A stretch of DNA of 64,000 nucleotides from contig OX345636.1 of the NCBI GenBank assembly GCA_947044365.1, positions 22,601,466 through 22,665,465 of the forward strand, read 5' to 3'. Below the pieces are notes generated by a model. That model saw only the letters and a program-made list of their open reading frames with translations, did no database searches and was not told where the DNA came from. Shown here one piece after another: positions 1 to 11,339 of the stretch. Source of the DNA: Petrosia ficiformis. Taxonomy: Eukaryota; Porifera; Demospongiae; Haplosclerida; Petrosiidae. The position numbers and the translations under genes are program-made. Each line of letters starts with the position of its first letter. Position 1 is the stretch's first letter.

Positions 1-2280
1 TTCTAATTGTTCAAGAATAATCAATGGGGAGTGCAGGCATGCAGGGTCACATAGATAGTAAGTCACAATCTTCATACCAATTCATATCAGTATAGCTTTG
101 TACTATGCATACAATGAGAGAGTGCATGAGAAAACATCTTTGAATTCAATTTCAAGTAGTAGTAAGGATAGCACGATGCTGATGGAGTAAACTTAGTAAT
201 GGCTTATGATCATTGACCAGATTAACCATACAGATTACGAATGAAACCTTTTCACTCCAGATATACATATGTCAAACTGTCCTTCTCTATCTTCATTCAG
301 CAGGTGATAATGTTCAAGATGCAAATCCAATTGGTCATTCAGATCCGACACATAATCCATGAGATAAGACGGCTCTGATACTGTATACAGGAGGCATCAC
401 ATAAGAGAATGAGAGCTTTCTGAGTATCAAAATGAATCAAAACACTGAGAGGTCAGTAAAGATTAAGGCTTTTCCTCTTTCAAAAGTCCAAGATAACTCA
501 GACTGAATCATTCCACAATTGATAAAGTGGATGCAAACAGAGGACAAATTATGTCTGAATTTACTATAATAGTTCCTGACGCCTAGAACGGCTTTCAACT
601 CAATCACTGCTTGAAAGTAGAGGCACTGACTATAGCTTGAATTTTGTCTGGTAAAGTTTGAGCATCAATTTTATGACCCATGCAGATATGAGATACTGGT
701 AACCATAAAGTTACACTTGTCTCTTTTCAGATTCAGTCCAGCAGATTCCAATTGTTGTAATACCATCTGTAAATTATGCAAATGGTCCTCATCAGATAAA
801 TTAGCTATGAGGATATCATCCAAATAAACATGCTTTTTGAGGCTAGTTCCATCCGACAGATTATCAAAAAATTGTCAATTTTTGGTGTTGGATATCACTC
901 CAGTTTCAAGACGCAATTGACCTTCAGTTTAAAGTCACCACAAATCCTAACTGACTTCCTGTCTGGTATCATTACTGGTATGATAAGTGCAGCCCAACTT
1001 AAAAATAAAATTGCTCAATAATGTTTTGTGTGTGCATTTCTTGATTTTGGCTTTGGCCTGTGAGCAAATGGTGTAGGGAAATGGACGAGCTTTATATAGA
1101 ATCCCCTAAGGCCTTCTCCAAACACACCAGAATACCTCTGAAGTAAGTTAGAAAGACTGTGGTCATACAGACAAAGTATTGTATTCCAGTCTTGGAATAA
1201 TGAGCATAACCAATCTTGACCCACAGACGTGGTTCTGCTTTTCAAGCAACTACCAGAAGTAAAGGCATCTCCTGATCCTGATAACATACTTCAGCTACAA
1301 ACTGTCCATACTTACCAGTGTACGTTTTTTAAGTTTCATGCAGTGTTTGTGAAGGATAGATCTGATCATAAGTCTGCTTAAAGACAACTGAGAATGGCTC
1401 GAGACCCTGAAGTGGTACCAAACGATGTGTATTCCTCGTCCTGGTCAGATTCTTCAGCCATCTGTTTATTCTCTGATATTCAAAAGAACGATGATGGACA
1501 TGATGAATGGGAGCAAGTTGATGAATCAGTTGGAGAACAAGGTGAGGATACAATCGACAAGTGATGATATGGTTGATGAATGAGCATAAGGAGATGACTT
1601 TCGATTTCAAGAACAGACTGACTTACTGTGTCCAATTTTGGTAAAATAATAACAAGTTGCAGTTTTAAACTTGCAAATGCTTTAGCGATGGTCTGTTTTT
1701 CCACACTGATAGCATGAACTAGGCTTGTACAGAATCCTTGAGATGATGCACATCAAAGGAACTCTGGCAGAGTCATTACTTTTCTGGCAGCAGATTCATG
1801 ACTTTGAGCAATTTCCAAGGCTTTTGAAATTTAAGCTGCAGTTTGGCAAAGCAGGTTTTCTGGAGTACTTGGTCAGCAAAACCACACATCAGCCTATATC
1901 GTAAGTTATCTTCTAGGGCTGCCATTAAATTGCAGTCTTTGGCTAGGTTTTTCCATTCTGTGACAAATGTAGACACAGAAATAGATTCTGCAGGTTGACG
2001 GAACTTATAAAAACAGAAGCATTACATGGTAAACTGTAGTTTTGAGTTGCAGAATTCAGACATCTGTTCAGTAAGACAATTACAACTTTCCTCAGCTGTC
2101 TTTCTCTAGGAGCAACCAAATTTACCACAGTACAATAAGCAGCTGAAGCAAATCAAAGTAAATCTGAGGTCTTCTTTGACATTCTGTCTTTGGCTGCAAA
2201 GAACTGTTCCATATAATACTGTGACCAAGATCTTTACAGTTAATGAACTCTCCCACATTTACTGAATAGTGCCATCCATA
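1..2280 (-). pseudogene. Decayed Ty3/Gypsy-type LTR retrotransposon (gag-pol remnant)
   Basis: Read on the minus strand from about 2130 down to 1. At about 1780-1976 a gag-like stretch is visible (FVTEWKNLAKDCNLMAALED, then LRYRLMCGF). At about 1615-1725 two CX2CX4HX4C zinc knuckles can be read (CYQCGKTDH...C, with an in-frame stop, then CYYFTKIGHSKSVC with one Cys lost). At about 640-850 comes the reverse transcriptase core with the catalytic YLDDILI motif followed by SYLGHKID. At about 480-610 is the Gypsy thumb/connection motif (LKAVLGVRNYYSKF). Frames shift repeatedly and stops are frequent, so no protein can be made. The order gag, zinc knuckle, RT and the YLDD form are typical of Ty3/Gypsy. 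RNase H and integrase would lie before base 1 of the window. Confidence 0.85.
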
Positions 2281-2281
2281 A

Positions 2282-2396
2282 TGTGATGACTTCCGATTGT
2301 AAGTTATTCCAAAATCAATGATCAGAAATTAACTACCTATAAAAACCCAGAACAGGAATTGCGTTTATACTCTAGCTTGACTAGCTCTTAACACAC
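2282..2396 (-). repeat. Possible 5' LTR of the Gypsy element
   Basis: On the minus strand this stretch begins TGTGTTAAGAGC and ends CATCACA just upstream of the gag region, and holds a TATAAA box (plus-strand tttata at 2364-2369). TG...CA ends and position fit a 5' LTR, but about 115 bp is short. The start could lie further up, the second LTR is outside the window, and no primer-binding site is clear. Confidence 0.25.
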
Positions 2397-2488
2397 CATA
2401 TGACTACACAGCTAGACAATTAAGCATACATATACAATGATACATAGCTCCAAAGACGAGCGCGTAGGCGGAGGGTTATAGTAGTTGG

Positions 2489-2527
2489 TTTGTGTGTGTG
2501 TGTGTGTCTGTCTGTCTGTCTGTGTGT
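2489..2527. repeat. (TG)n/(TCTG)n microsatellite
   Basis: A run of alternating TG is followed by four TCTG/TGTC units and more TG. It is a compound simple repeat between the Gypsy remnant and the SAM-domain gene. Confidence 0.9.
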
Positions 2528-2863
2528 TACCACGTAATCTTTGCAAATACCTGATGATACTAATTTGTTGACACATGGTTGAAGACGCTATATATCCATA
2601 ATGCCGAAATTTAAAGGATTTGTTCTGAACTCATCTTGTTGCAGAGAAACAGCCGTGTAAACTCCCGTCGATCTGTCGCCATCTTGAAATATCTTCGTTT
2701 TTGCTGATGTCAGCAGAAAACACTGAACCACTAACTTTTGTCTCTTTGAAGCTTTGTTTCTTGAGCTTTGTCTATCGTCCTAACGAGTGTTTATACAACT
2801 ATTTGTGAAGTTGTGTCCAGAAATTCGCTAGTTCTCAAGAGTTCTGATGGCCATGCTATCCCC

Positions 2864-2913
2864 ATAATTTGCATATTCATGTTACTGTCAGTATACATGA
2901 ATATGCAAATTAT
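2864..2913. repeat. Perfect 19-bp inverted repeat with octamer motifs
   Basis: ATAATTTGCATATTCATGT at 2864-2882 is the exact reverse complement of 2895-2913, with a 12-bp spacer. Each arm contains the POU-factor octamer ATTTGCAT. It could be a paired binding site or a small foldback; nothing else here decides between them. Confidence 0.75.
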
Positions 2914-3751
2914 AGTGTTGGGTTTGTTCCTGGCTGTTGCAATGTTACTTAGGCAAAGTTGTTCTAAAGCCATGCTGTTTAGCAGTAGCTAGCGAGGGTT
3001 CTGCACTTTAGTGCATTCATTTATATGGCAATAATATTTCAGATGTGAAAAAACAACAGTTAGAGGAGAAGTAGTAATATATGCAGCTTCTTATTAGCCA
3101 TTGATTTGTGAAGGATAAATATTTCAAGATCTCCTTTTTCCAGAAATTCATGGCAGTAAATCCACCAGATACAGCACAAGTCTGCTAGTAGTATTTTCAA
3201 AGTGCCAATGTTCATAGGTTTGCTGGAATTTGGCCAACAGACAAACACTATGATTACAGTAACCCTCTGCTCCGCCTCCGAGTGCAAGGGTTAATTACAT
3301 CAAAAGTGTGTAACATTACTAATCGTTACAATTACAATTACAGATTGCGACAACCTTGATTTGCACTAACAAATATATTCGCATACTAGACAACTATCAA
3401 TTGATTATAAGAGTCAATGTCATGGCTGAGAGTAACAATTCTGGGAAACAACCACAATTATAATGTACCTGTAGAATTGACAAGTGGAGGAGAAAAGTGT
3501 TTTTATGTGTTTATCAGCTATTTGGAAGATACACCTTTTCAAAACTAATTATTGTACCACACATTTTGGTATGAAAAGGCTTATTAAAATGTTGTAATTA
3601 ATTATTAAACTAAAGAAACTAAAAGGCATGTACATACATGTACATTATAAAATATTCATAGCATAATTCATAATTCATGTATTAACAGTCAGGTAGAAAA
3701 AGAAAAATGTGCAAATGTTTGTTTGTTTATAGAACTAATGTTATGTAATTT

Positions 3752-4076
3752 CTATTGGGTACTATCAAAGTATTCATCAATGGATTGGTGCCCTTGTATT
3801 ATTCTCATTAACTTCATTCGATCAGTTTTGGATTTAATATACAGTTCCGTCTCAAGTATTTCTTCATCAAACTCGGAGAGAAGACCACCTGATATACCTT
3901 CTTTAATAAATATATCTTTATACTCACTGAGACCAAGTTTATCAAGTAGGTGGATTACCTAAACAAGAAAGGTAAGTAATACAAACAAGTATTGATTTGA
4001 CTTTATACCTGTTCAATGGACAAGTCTGTCAACTGCATTGTGTTTAATGGAAGCTGTGGTACATCAGATATGGCAA
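3752..4076 (-). CDS. SAM (sterile alpha motif) domain, last two exons of a minus-strand gene
   Basis: Two exons read on the minus strand: 4076-4009 (acceptor tattttAG, donor GTATAA) and 3958-3752 (acceptor ttgtttAG, stop TAG at 3752-3754). They join in phase. The joined segment starts AISDVPQLPLNTMQL and contains a SAM domain: LSIEQVIHLLDKLGLSEY, then DIFIKEGISGGLLSEF, then ETELYIKSKTDRMKLMRI. The pattern of a helix ending LGL.EY, a central I.GG.LL and a C-terminal R.K....I is the SAM signature. SAM domains mediate homotypic or heterotypic protein binding, sometimes polymers. The protein ends 16 residues after the domain. The 5' exons are not found with confidence; the next would have to end with one base of a split codon. 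What the rest of the protein does is unknown. Confidence 0.8.
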
Positions 4077-4154
4077 CTAAAATACAAATAGAAATGAAAT
4101 GATACGACATACAAAATGTAGTTTACTCATAACATTTGCATAGAAACACTCATT

Positions 4155-4449
4155 ACACATATAAACATCATTAGCATTACATGTACATATAAACACCCAT
4201 CAGTATTACATGTACATATAAACACCATTAGTATTACATGCACATATAAACACCCATTAGTATAGTACATGTATATAATACATGTACATGTACACACCCA
4301 TTAGTATTACATGTACATATACACACACATTAGTATTACATGTATATATAAACTACATTAGTATTACATGTACATTTACATAGACATTAGTATTACATGT
4401 ACATGTAAACACCCATTCATATTACATGTACATATGTACACACCCATTC

Positions 4450-4450
<1 letters not shown>
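4155..4450. repeat. 27-30 bp tandem array, left arm
   Basis: About ten degenerate units of the type cattagtattacatgtacat followed by ataaacaccc. The units are the reverse complement of those at 4845-5165, so the two arrays form arms of a large inverted repeat centred near 4760. Confidence 0.85.
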
Positions 4451-4480
<30 letters not shown>

Positions 4481-4481
4481 C

Positions 4482-4810
4482 CCGATACGGCGAAACATCA
4501 AAGTAAACCAAAGGGATATATATCAGATATAGCACCCTGTGGTCAGATATAGCACTACGGTCAGCAGATATAGCACTGCGGTCAGATATAGCACCTGCCG
4601 TCGAAACAGACTACAAGAAAACAATGCTTACCTTCTCCAAAGTGCCAACAAAAAGGTAGGAGAAGCATCAAACATCAACAAAGGTTTTGTCTTTCATGAT
4701 ATATATTGGTTATATCACAGCCATTCGTGCTATATCAGATTTATAAAAACCGAGCCCGAGGGCGAGGTTTTTATAAATCTGATATAGCACGAATGGCTGT
4801 GATATAACCT

Positions 4811-4830
<20 letters not shown>
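4482..4830. mobile_element. Foldback element with 44-bp perfect arms
   Basis: Between two (TA)n tracts. The left part has four copies of a 19-bp unit starting cagatatagcac (4524-4600). The right part is a perfect 44-bp inverted repeat, 4708-4751 against 4766-4809, around a 14-base GC-rich loop (gagcccgagggcga). Structure and the CCCGAGGGC core recur at 43773-43913 and 46703-46847, suggesting a foldback transposon family that inserts in TA repeats. Confidence 0.7.
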
Positions 4831-4844
<14 letters not shown>

Positions 4845-5165
4845 GTAATGTTAATGGTGTGTATATGTACATGTAATACTAACGAGTACGTATATGTACA
4901 TGTAATACTAACAAGTGCGTATATGTACATGTATACTAATAGAATGTGTATATGTACATGTGTACTAATGGAGTGTGTATATGTATGTGTATACTAATGG
5001 AGTGTGTATATGTACATGTAATACTAACAAGTGCGTATATGTACATGTATACTAATGGATGTGTATATGTACATGTGTACTAAAGGAGTGTGTATATGTA
5101 TGTGTATACTAATGGAGTGTGTATAAGTACATGCAATACTAATGAGTGTGTATATGGAATTGTAA
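4845..5165. repeat. 27-30 bp tandem array, right arm
   Basis: About eleven units of the type gtgtatatgtacatgtaata followed by ctaatgagt, inverted relative to 4155-4450. The array continues at 6176-6215 after the MITE inserted at 5175. Confidence 0.85.
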
Positions 5166-5174
5166 TATTATTTA

Positions 5175-6174
5175 CAGTAGCCCTCAAAAAAAAGTTCCCG
5201 TACCATAGATGTAGTACGTACGCGCTACGTTACCTACCGTTTTACACTATTACTACTTACATGTAGATGGTTACGCACTTATTGCGCAGTGTAACGTACA
5301 TAATTATGTAAAATTATGATTGCCACACCTTAGTGACATGTGCCTAGGCCTAACATCTGCGGTTTATTTCGTTGCTTTAGCGTTTCTGTTAGGTCTGTCT
5401 TCGTTTATTTCACTTTCTGCATCTACTTTCTATCTTCGTTCTGAAGTTCTTTTCAGAACTACTCAGTGTGTTACGGTGGTTTATGTCAAGCAGCGGATCT
5501 CTTCTACCACAGTAAAGGTTTTAGAGTCCCTACTATTGCCAAGAAACTTCAAGATGAGGAATACACAAATTTATAACTCTCTACAGTTCATCTGGAAGGA
5601 TTTGTAGATGACCTGGCTCAAAAATAACAGCAGAAATCAGAAGTATAGTTGACTTACAGATGACCACTACAGTTTCAAACACTCGTCTTACTGCTTTCCT
5701 GCAGCTTACGAAGCATGTTTCTGGTATCAATGGCTTTCTTAGAAGGACTTCTGTATGACTAAGTGAGTTAAAAGTCATGGTTGCTTAAAATTGAGACGTT
5801 ATACAGACTAGACAAAAAGTGGGCGTTGCCCGTCGACTACTATACTTACAAACGTTCGCCTTTCTCTTTTTCTGGTGATAGAAAGGTATAAATTTTACAT
5901 AAATGGGTTTGTTAAAGACTCTTCTTTCCACAAAGCAAGTTAGAATGTTGAGTCTTATAAAATATTAGAGTTATAGTGTTGAAAAATTTATAATATAGAT
6001 ATTAAATGCTCCGCCCACACAAAATGTCTTAATTAATTATATTTGTAATGTGGGCGTATACGTACTGTAACGTATACAAACTACGTACGTATCGTAGCGT
6101 ACTCGCAGCGCAATATGCAAGTTGTACGTGCGTAGTACGTTTACTGTATGGGAACTTTATATTGAAGGCTACTG
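5175..6174. mobile_element. 1,000-bp Tc1/mariner-type MITE
   Basis: The left end CAGTAGCCCTCAAAAAAAAG (5175) matches the inverted right end CAGTAGCCTTCAATATAAAG (6174). Both flanks are TA (5173-5174 and 6175-6176), the target duplication of Tc1/mariner elements. It sits inside the right tandem array, which resumes afterwards. Internal sequence around 5810-5990 is clearly related to 28320-28500 in the MITE at 27900-28703. No transposase ORF is visible, so it is non-autonomous. Confidence 0.8.
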
Positions 6175-6175
6175 T

Positions 6176-6560
6176 AATACTAATGTGTGTATATGTATAA
6201 TGGGTGTGTATGTGTGTATGTAATATTATAGTGACAATATTAGTGACTGATGTTTCTGTACTGCAAATCACATTATTGCAACTAAATTTAAACATTCCAT
6301 ATTATAACTCATTACATTCCTGACCTAACCCCTTTCTATATGTTTCATGAATAAAATTCCAATCAACACATAATGAATATCATTAAGACCAACCTACTGT
6401 AATCAATGAACTGTACATGTATTAGTAAGCACATATACTATTAGGAAATCCTCGTGACACATGATAGGGCTATAAGGCTTCTAATTATGTTATCTCTAGT
6501 ATGTAGAGTTGGTATTGAACATCAAAAAATTATAATACATGTACATGTACAATGTATTAA
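6176..6560. other. Array remnant and AT-rich spacer
   Basis: The first ~40 bases are the remainder of the tandem array cut by the MITE. The rest is AT-rich, with no gene signal on either strand that I can defend. Confidence 0.5.
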
Positions 6561-7109
6561 CTCTTAGAGGACTGATGTCACGTGACATTTGACCCCTACA
6601 TGGTCCGGAGTGTGTTCCTAGCATTATGAAGCACTCCTAATGCTTGTAATTGGTGTCAGAGGCAAGCCCATGATGATGGCTACAAAAGTTGATGGTTTTT
6701 CAGCCGCCCTTTGGCCTAAATAATGAGTACAGGGGGAATTTTAAAAGGAGGTGTTCCCCCATTAATGGGGGATGGAAGGGGGCTGTGCCCCCTCGTTGCC
6801 CACGCAGTTTGGAGTTTCAGTTACTCTGCCCACGTGCTCTGGTGGGTGCAGCTGGTGCCAACATGCAGTGGGTGATTTTGTTTGCCCCAGTTCTAGTCAA
6901 AAGAGGGAGAGCACTGCATTTGTTTAATCCTACAAAGCGCTTGGAGACTTTCAAGTCCCAGTAAGCAAGTTGGTAGAAGTAGTACACCATGTCGGAAAAA
7001 GAGCCAAGTTTGGAGTAAATAAAGTGAATGGTGGCCAAAATATATGCAGTAGAGACGCCACTGTTGGAGAAGGGAAGAATCTTGAAAAACAAGATCAGTC
7101 CTCTAAGGG
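6561..7109. mobile_element. piggyBac-type MITE, copy 1
   Basis: Flanked by TTAA on both sides (6557-6560, 7110-7113). Ends are inverted: CTCTTAGAGGACTGA at the left, and CCCTTAGAGGACTGA read in from the right. TTAA target plus CCCT termini is the piggyBac signature. The 549-bp body is GC-richer than its surroundings and carries no transposase. Copy 2 (56343-56903) is inverted relative to it and copy 3 (19111-19454) is a deleted version. Confidence 0.8.
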
Positions 7110-7113
7110 TTAA

Positions 7114-7546
7114 TAATATATCACAGGGTTTATACAGGATGGGGATTCAAACCCCCTCCCCCCGCCCACCAAAATCTTCAAATTCAAGTTTCCTCCCTCC
7201 CCTTGACAATTTTTCGAAATGAAAGCCTACACATATGTATCAGTTGTATGTCACAACAATACACAATCAAGTCATGCAAAAAAATAAGTACATGCTAGTG
7301 ACAAAGAATACAGATGAGACCATGCACATCATGATAAAGAATAATATTGGAATCTATGGCTTTCTTAGTAGGTATTTTCCTAAATTATAATCCTTTTATA
7401 ACAAATGTACATACATGTATCTAGATTTATAAACAACCAGAGTTGCTTTTCAAATTGTGAGCATTGCACTGTAAAATACTGAACATTCATTCGACTGTTG
7501 CCTTGGTTGCTATCCTCATGTATTTTGGAATCTACACAACTCACTC

Positions 7547-7581
<35 letters not shown>

Positions 7582-8351
7582 ATTATGCTGCTGGGTAAAA
7601 AATCAGGTATATTACTACCAGCATTTTAAATTTATACACAATGTACACAGATACATGTATGCATAATATAATTATGAACATAGTTATTCCAAGACTAAAT
7701 CAGGGGGTTTCAAGATGGTAGACATGTCAACTACTACCGCTTCTGGAGCAGGAGAGCTTAGGTACTGATCAATTTTGATGCTTGCATATTTTGTTCCTAC
7801 CTTCCTTACGTTGCATTTCAGACCATTTGTCTGGAAACAACACCCCAATGGTCTAGATTCCTGGTCTGGAAACCCCTCAATTTAATTAACTTATCAACAT
7901 TGGAATCTTTTAATCCATCTCACAAAAGAATAGCAACACTACACTTTCACAAGTTTGAAACACTTATGACTAACCTTGTGATCCCTTTGTACTTGGAGCT
8001 GTTCAGTTTCTGTAAAACGTTTCAAGAAAGAGGCGTTGAACGAACATGACATGCCCAAGGGCGGTACGCGTGTTTTAGTCAGAGTCACACCCTCAAATTA
8101 CTGTAGATAATCGGAGCATTACCCAAACCCACAGAAAACCATTACTTTTCTCTGGAAACATAATAAAGGAATTGATATCTCTCCATGAAGGTGGAATGAA
8201 AGGAATTGGAGAGCAATATAATATAAAATGTTAATTGAATTGACAGCTCAATTAACAGGACTGTCATCAGAGCAAATTTATTATTTCTCAACACACCACA
8301 TGGCTTGTTTAAAGCGTGGGCGTTGCTTACAATTTGACCTTTCTAGACAGC
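7114..8351. other. Intergenic spacer before the methyltransferase gene
   Basis: Mostly AT-rich, with a (TA)n tract at 7551-7579. At about 7687-7880 a short stretch has loosely inverted ends (CAGGGGGTTTCAAGA and, from the other side, GAGGGGTTTCCAGA), perhaps a small MITE. No exon with family similarity is seen. The promoter of the gene starting at 8352 should lie in the last few hundred bases, but I recognise no TATA box or initiator there. Confidence 0.4.
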
Positions 8352-10972
8352 ATGGCTGGTGAATATGAAGATTACAATACCACTTCTAAAGATTATGACA
8401 CAGGTATTTAACAAAATGAAAATTGGAAAGACTATAGAATAAGAGTTTTGTACTTTCACCATGTTGTATATTAATACATATTTATATAGTATTTATAGAG
8501 GTAGATATTATCATCTCAAGTTATTATTAGAAACCAGGATATATTGTTGATGCTTAAGTACTCTTTCAAAATTATAACTACAATACAGAATATATTTATA
8601 TAGGTCGCAGACCAGTTGGATTAGAGGTATTTATAGGAGCCATTGCACGACTGATGGATGGCCAGCTAAAGAAAGCTACTGTTGTTGACATTGGTATGAA
8701 CTTCATTACTGAAAGTATTTCATTTTCTCACTTCCGAAATCTTATTCAGGTTGTGGTACAGGAAACTATGCTGCTGCTCTAAGTCCTTTTGTAGGTCAAG
8801 TAACAGGAGTAGAGTATAATTCTGGCATGTTAAAACAAGCCAAAATGAAAACGGCTCATCTCTCAAATGTTAAAATTATCCAAGGGGATGCTACAAATAT
8901 TCCTCTTCCAGATGGTGTCTGTGATGCTGTTACTTGTACACAGGTATACGATACAAAATCATTTGGTTTTCCTATACTCTTTATTCCTGTCTATGTCCAC
9001 TTCATTCACAGGTAATTCATCATTTCATTGTCAAAGAATTTTCTGGCTTGTGCCAATTTCTAAGTGAAGCTAAACGCATCCTCAAACAGAAAGGTGTACT
9101 GATTATTAATACCAGTTCTCCTGAACAAGCTTTGAAATGTTGGATAGGTGCAGGATTGGCACCAAATGCTGGAAACATTATGTCTGAAAGGTAAGTATGT
9201 TTATTATTTAGCCAGCATAACAAATAATCTATCCATGAGGTTCTGACCAATATCTAGGGTTTTTCTCTATGATTTCTGTAAACATGAGCAGTATTTATTG
9301 TGTCATAATTTGTATATTAGAATAATAACAAAGCACATTTTAAGAAAACTCCATCCTAGGTCATGAAAAATGTTTCTATACATACATTTTATTGGTACTG
9401 TATATAGGCAGTGAGAGATCAGGGGATGGGGCCCATGCTCTCCCTCTCGCCTTGTATTAGTATTAAGTAGCCTCGTATACAAAGAACATCTATTTTAAAT
9501 TTTCAGTCACTTTAATCCATTAATTCCCAGAAGTATTTACTTTTAGCTAAAATGTAAAGCTTGATATGGTCTGTATTTCTTTATAATACATGTAACTAAA
9601 TTGACTAATCTACTTTTACCCCTTGCGAGAGATGTAATTAAACAACAAAATTAATTTGCATGAATAATTAATTAGGGAAACCTTTTTGCCACATATGGAA
9701 GTATACCATCCCTTGTTGAGATGCTTGTTGAGATGCTGTTAGAATGCTAATTGGAATGTCTAAACTAACTAGCTACCTAGTGTATCGTTAATTTTTTTGT
9801 GATTTGTACAGGAATCCACCAATTGATGTCCTGTGTTCAAAGATGAGTGATGCAGGATTTACTGTCAATGCAGCTCTTTCTCACTGTTTTCAGACATTGC
9901 ATGCACCAAGTGTTTTTAAAGATCCTCTGGGACCCTTGAGTAAAGAGTGGAGAAGTTTAGCCAGGTAAAATACAAGATATAAGTGCAATTTGGTTTTGTA
10001 ATGCAAACTTAATTATTTAGATCCTAAGACAGAACTGAATGAACTATAAAGTCTATGAATGTAATACACATTATTCGTAATCAGTTCCTGACTATTTATA
10101 TATGGTTTTACTAAATTGTAGGACTGGTATATATATATATGTAATAGATCACATGCACACCAAACATTGTAAAATTAACAAGATATATGGATAAAAAAAG
10201 TATCCCTATAATTGCTTTGCGATGACTGTGTATCAATTATTGCTGTGTCTCAACCTTTCTGTGTACTCAAAAACTGGGGCCCGAAGAAGTAATTATAATT
10301 GCAGTCCTTCTTCAATTTTCTAAGTGATCACTTCCTCAAGTCTGAAACTCAACAACTTATTAATTTTACTTGTTGATTCTTGCCTCATCTTTATACTGTT
10401 TCTGTGCTATATACAACAGTTTATATTCTTCTTCAATCTTCCTGCTAGAGTTCTGGTTTGTTATTTCACATGCCACACCCATTAATTGACTGAGCCCCTG
10501 GAATGACACAACTTCTTCAACTATTTATACAACTCATATTCTTGCCTAAGTGGCCACAACCATATATAATATATATAATGTATATACATGTATATATAAT
10601 TATATGTATATTATATATACATATAATTATATATAAGCAATTATAAGGATGGCCCTACAGGCCATAAAACCCTTTGGTCAATGCAATTTTTCAAGCATCA
10701 GTTGATTTAATGTGAATATTACAAAAACTACTTATTATCTGAGATATGATTGATAGATATAATATGATATTGCATGTGCATATTTTTGACTGGACATTTT
10801 AATTACTATTTTTTGCAGTAGTTGGTTTTATGCTAGTGATGAAGAATTGGAGCAGGCTCAGTTAGAATGGAAGAGAAGACAAAAGGAAGGAACTACACAT
10901 GAATTGTTTGAAGAAAGGAACAAAATGATAAAGCAGATTGGAGAAACTACAACTGTAATAGCATACAAGTAA
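8352..10972 (+). CDS. Class I S-adenosylmethionine-dependent methyltransferase (six exons, 273 aa)
   Basis: Exons 8352-8403, 8604-8693, 8750-8943, 9012-9190, 9812-9964 and 10819-10972 all have GT-AG borders and join in frame to 273 codons plus TAA. The start ATG opens exon 1 (MAGEYEDYNTTSKDYDTG). The Rossmann methyltransferase motifs are present in order: motif I VVDIGCGTGNYAAAL (about residues 44-58), the post-I acidic residue in VTGVEYNSGML, motif II GDATNIPLPDGVCDAVTC, then QVIHHF, and motif III AKRILKQKGVLIINT. The pattern fits the Methyltransf_11/UbiE-like superfamily acting on a small molecule or protein with SAM as donor; substrate and location cannot be told. All key SAM-binding residues are there, so it looks functional. 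There is no signal peptide or membrane segment, so it is probably cytosolic. The longest intron (9965-10818) carries a MITE. A poly(A) signal lies 20 bases after the stop. Confidence 0.92.
10193..10668. mobile_element. ATCCCTATRATTGCTT-family MITE (in intron 5 of the methyltransferase gene)
   Basis: Left end gtatccctataattgctttg and the inverted right end ggccatccttataattgctt form terminal inverted repeats. The body contains the motif attaattgactgagcccctg followed by gaatgacacaac, shared in either orientation with the copies at 11032, 24374, 24730 and 39000. No coding capacity. Confidence 0.7.
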
Positions 10973-10992
10973 ACAGTTATATGCTCTATGTG

Positions 10993-10998
10993 AATAAA
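10993..10998 (+). terminator. Poly(A) signal of the methyltransferase gene
   Basis: Canonical AATAAA 21 bases after the stop codon at 10970-10972; the transcript should end within the next ~30 bases. Confidence 0.7.
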
Positions 10999-11031
10999 GT
11001 TTGTTTAGGAGTATTATTTGTTTTTATGGCT

Positions 11032-11200
11032 CGTATGGCCATCCCTATAATTGCTTTCCACGGGGTTTAATGTATGTATTTATATATATATTTATATGTT
11101 TGTGTCACTTGCACGACTATGTGTTCTATATGTAATTAAGGAGTTGTGTCATTCCAGGGGGCTCAGTGAATTAATGGGCGTAATATGTACATGTACAATT
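11032..11200. mobile_element. Truncated MITE of the ATCCCTATRATTGCTT family
   Basis: Begins ggccatccctataattgctt and contains the family motif gtgtcattccagggggctca. It loses similarity near 11200, before the hAT remnant, so the right end is missing. Confidence 0.6.
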
Positions 11201-11339
11201 ATTTGACATACGTTATACACTTCAGTTAAACAATTCATGTGTAATCTACAATTTAACACCATTACATTTGATGAACATCAGCTGTTCAAAAAGTTCATTG
11301 GACAGTGACATCATAAGGGTTTGAAATTACCCGAACATG

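Larger units (their letters stand above)
2397..3751. other. Non-coding stretch with microsatellite and palindrome
   Basis: No gene is supported here. It holds a (TG)n/(TCTG)n microsatellite at about 2489-2527 and a 19-bp inverted repeat at 2864-2913. The ORFs that can be opened at 2768-2992 and on both strands over the palindrome are mirror images created by the inverted repeat and have no family signal. From about 3000 to 3700 I see only AT-rich sequence, including the likely 3' UTR of the minus-strand SAM gene. Confidence 0.5.

Noticed and set aside
2600..2682. Minus-strand AAGATGGCG start at 2680-2682 as a gene start
   Set aside because: The context is attractive, but the frame closes after 23 codons and no donor or following exon fits.
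2768..2992. ORFs on both strands over the 2864-2913 palindrome
   Set aside because: The peptides mirror each other because of the inverted repeat and match no family.
3060..3287. 75-codon minus-strand ORF
   Set aside because: No domain, no splice partner, composition like the AT-rich background.
4155..5165. Regular 27-30 bp repeats that might suggest a CRISPR array
   Set aside because: Units are directly adjacent without unique spacers, degenerate, and present as two inverted arrays in a clearly eukaryotic context. They are a satellite-like tandem repeat.
5320..5607. 95-codon ORF inside the 1,000-bp MITE
   Set aside because: It overlaps an antisense ORF of similar length, has no transposase motif and lies in a non-autonomous element.
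7687..7880. Small MITE with CAGGGGGTTTC ends
   Set aside because: Inverted similarity of the ends is only partial and no target duplication is visible. It is mentioned within the spacer entry only.
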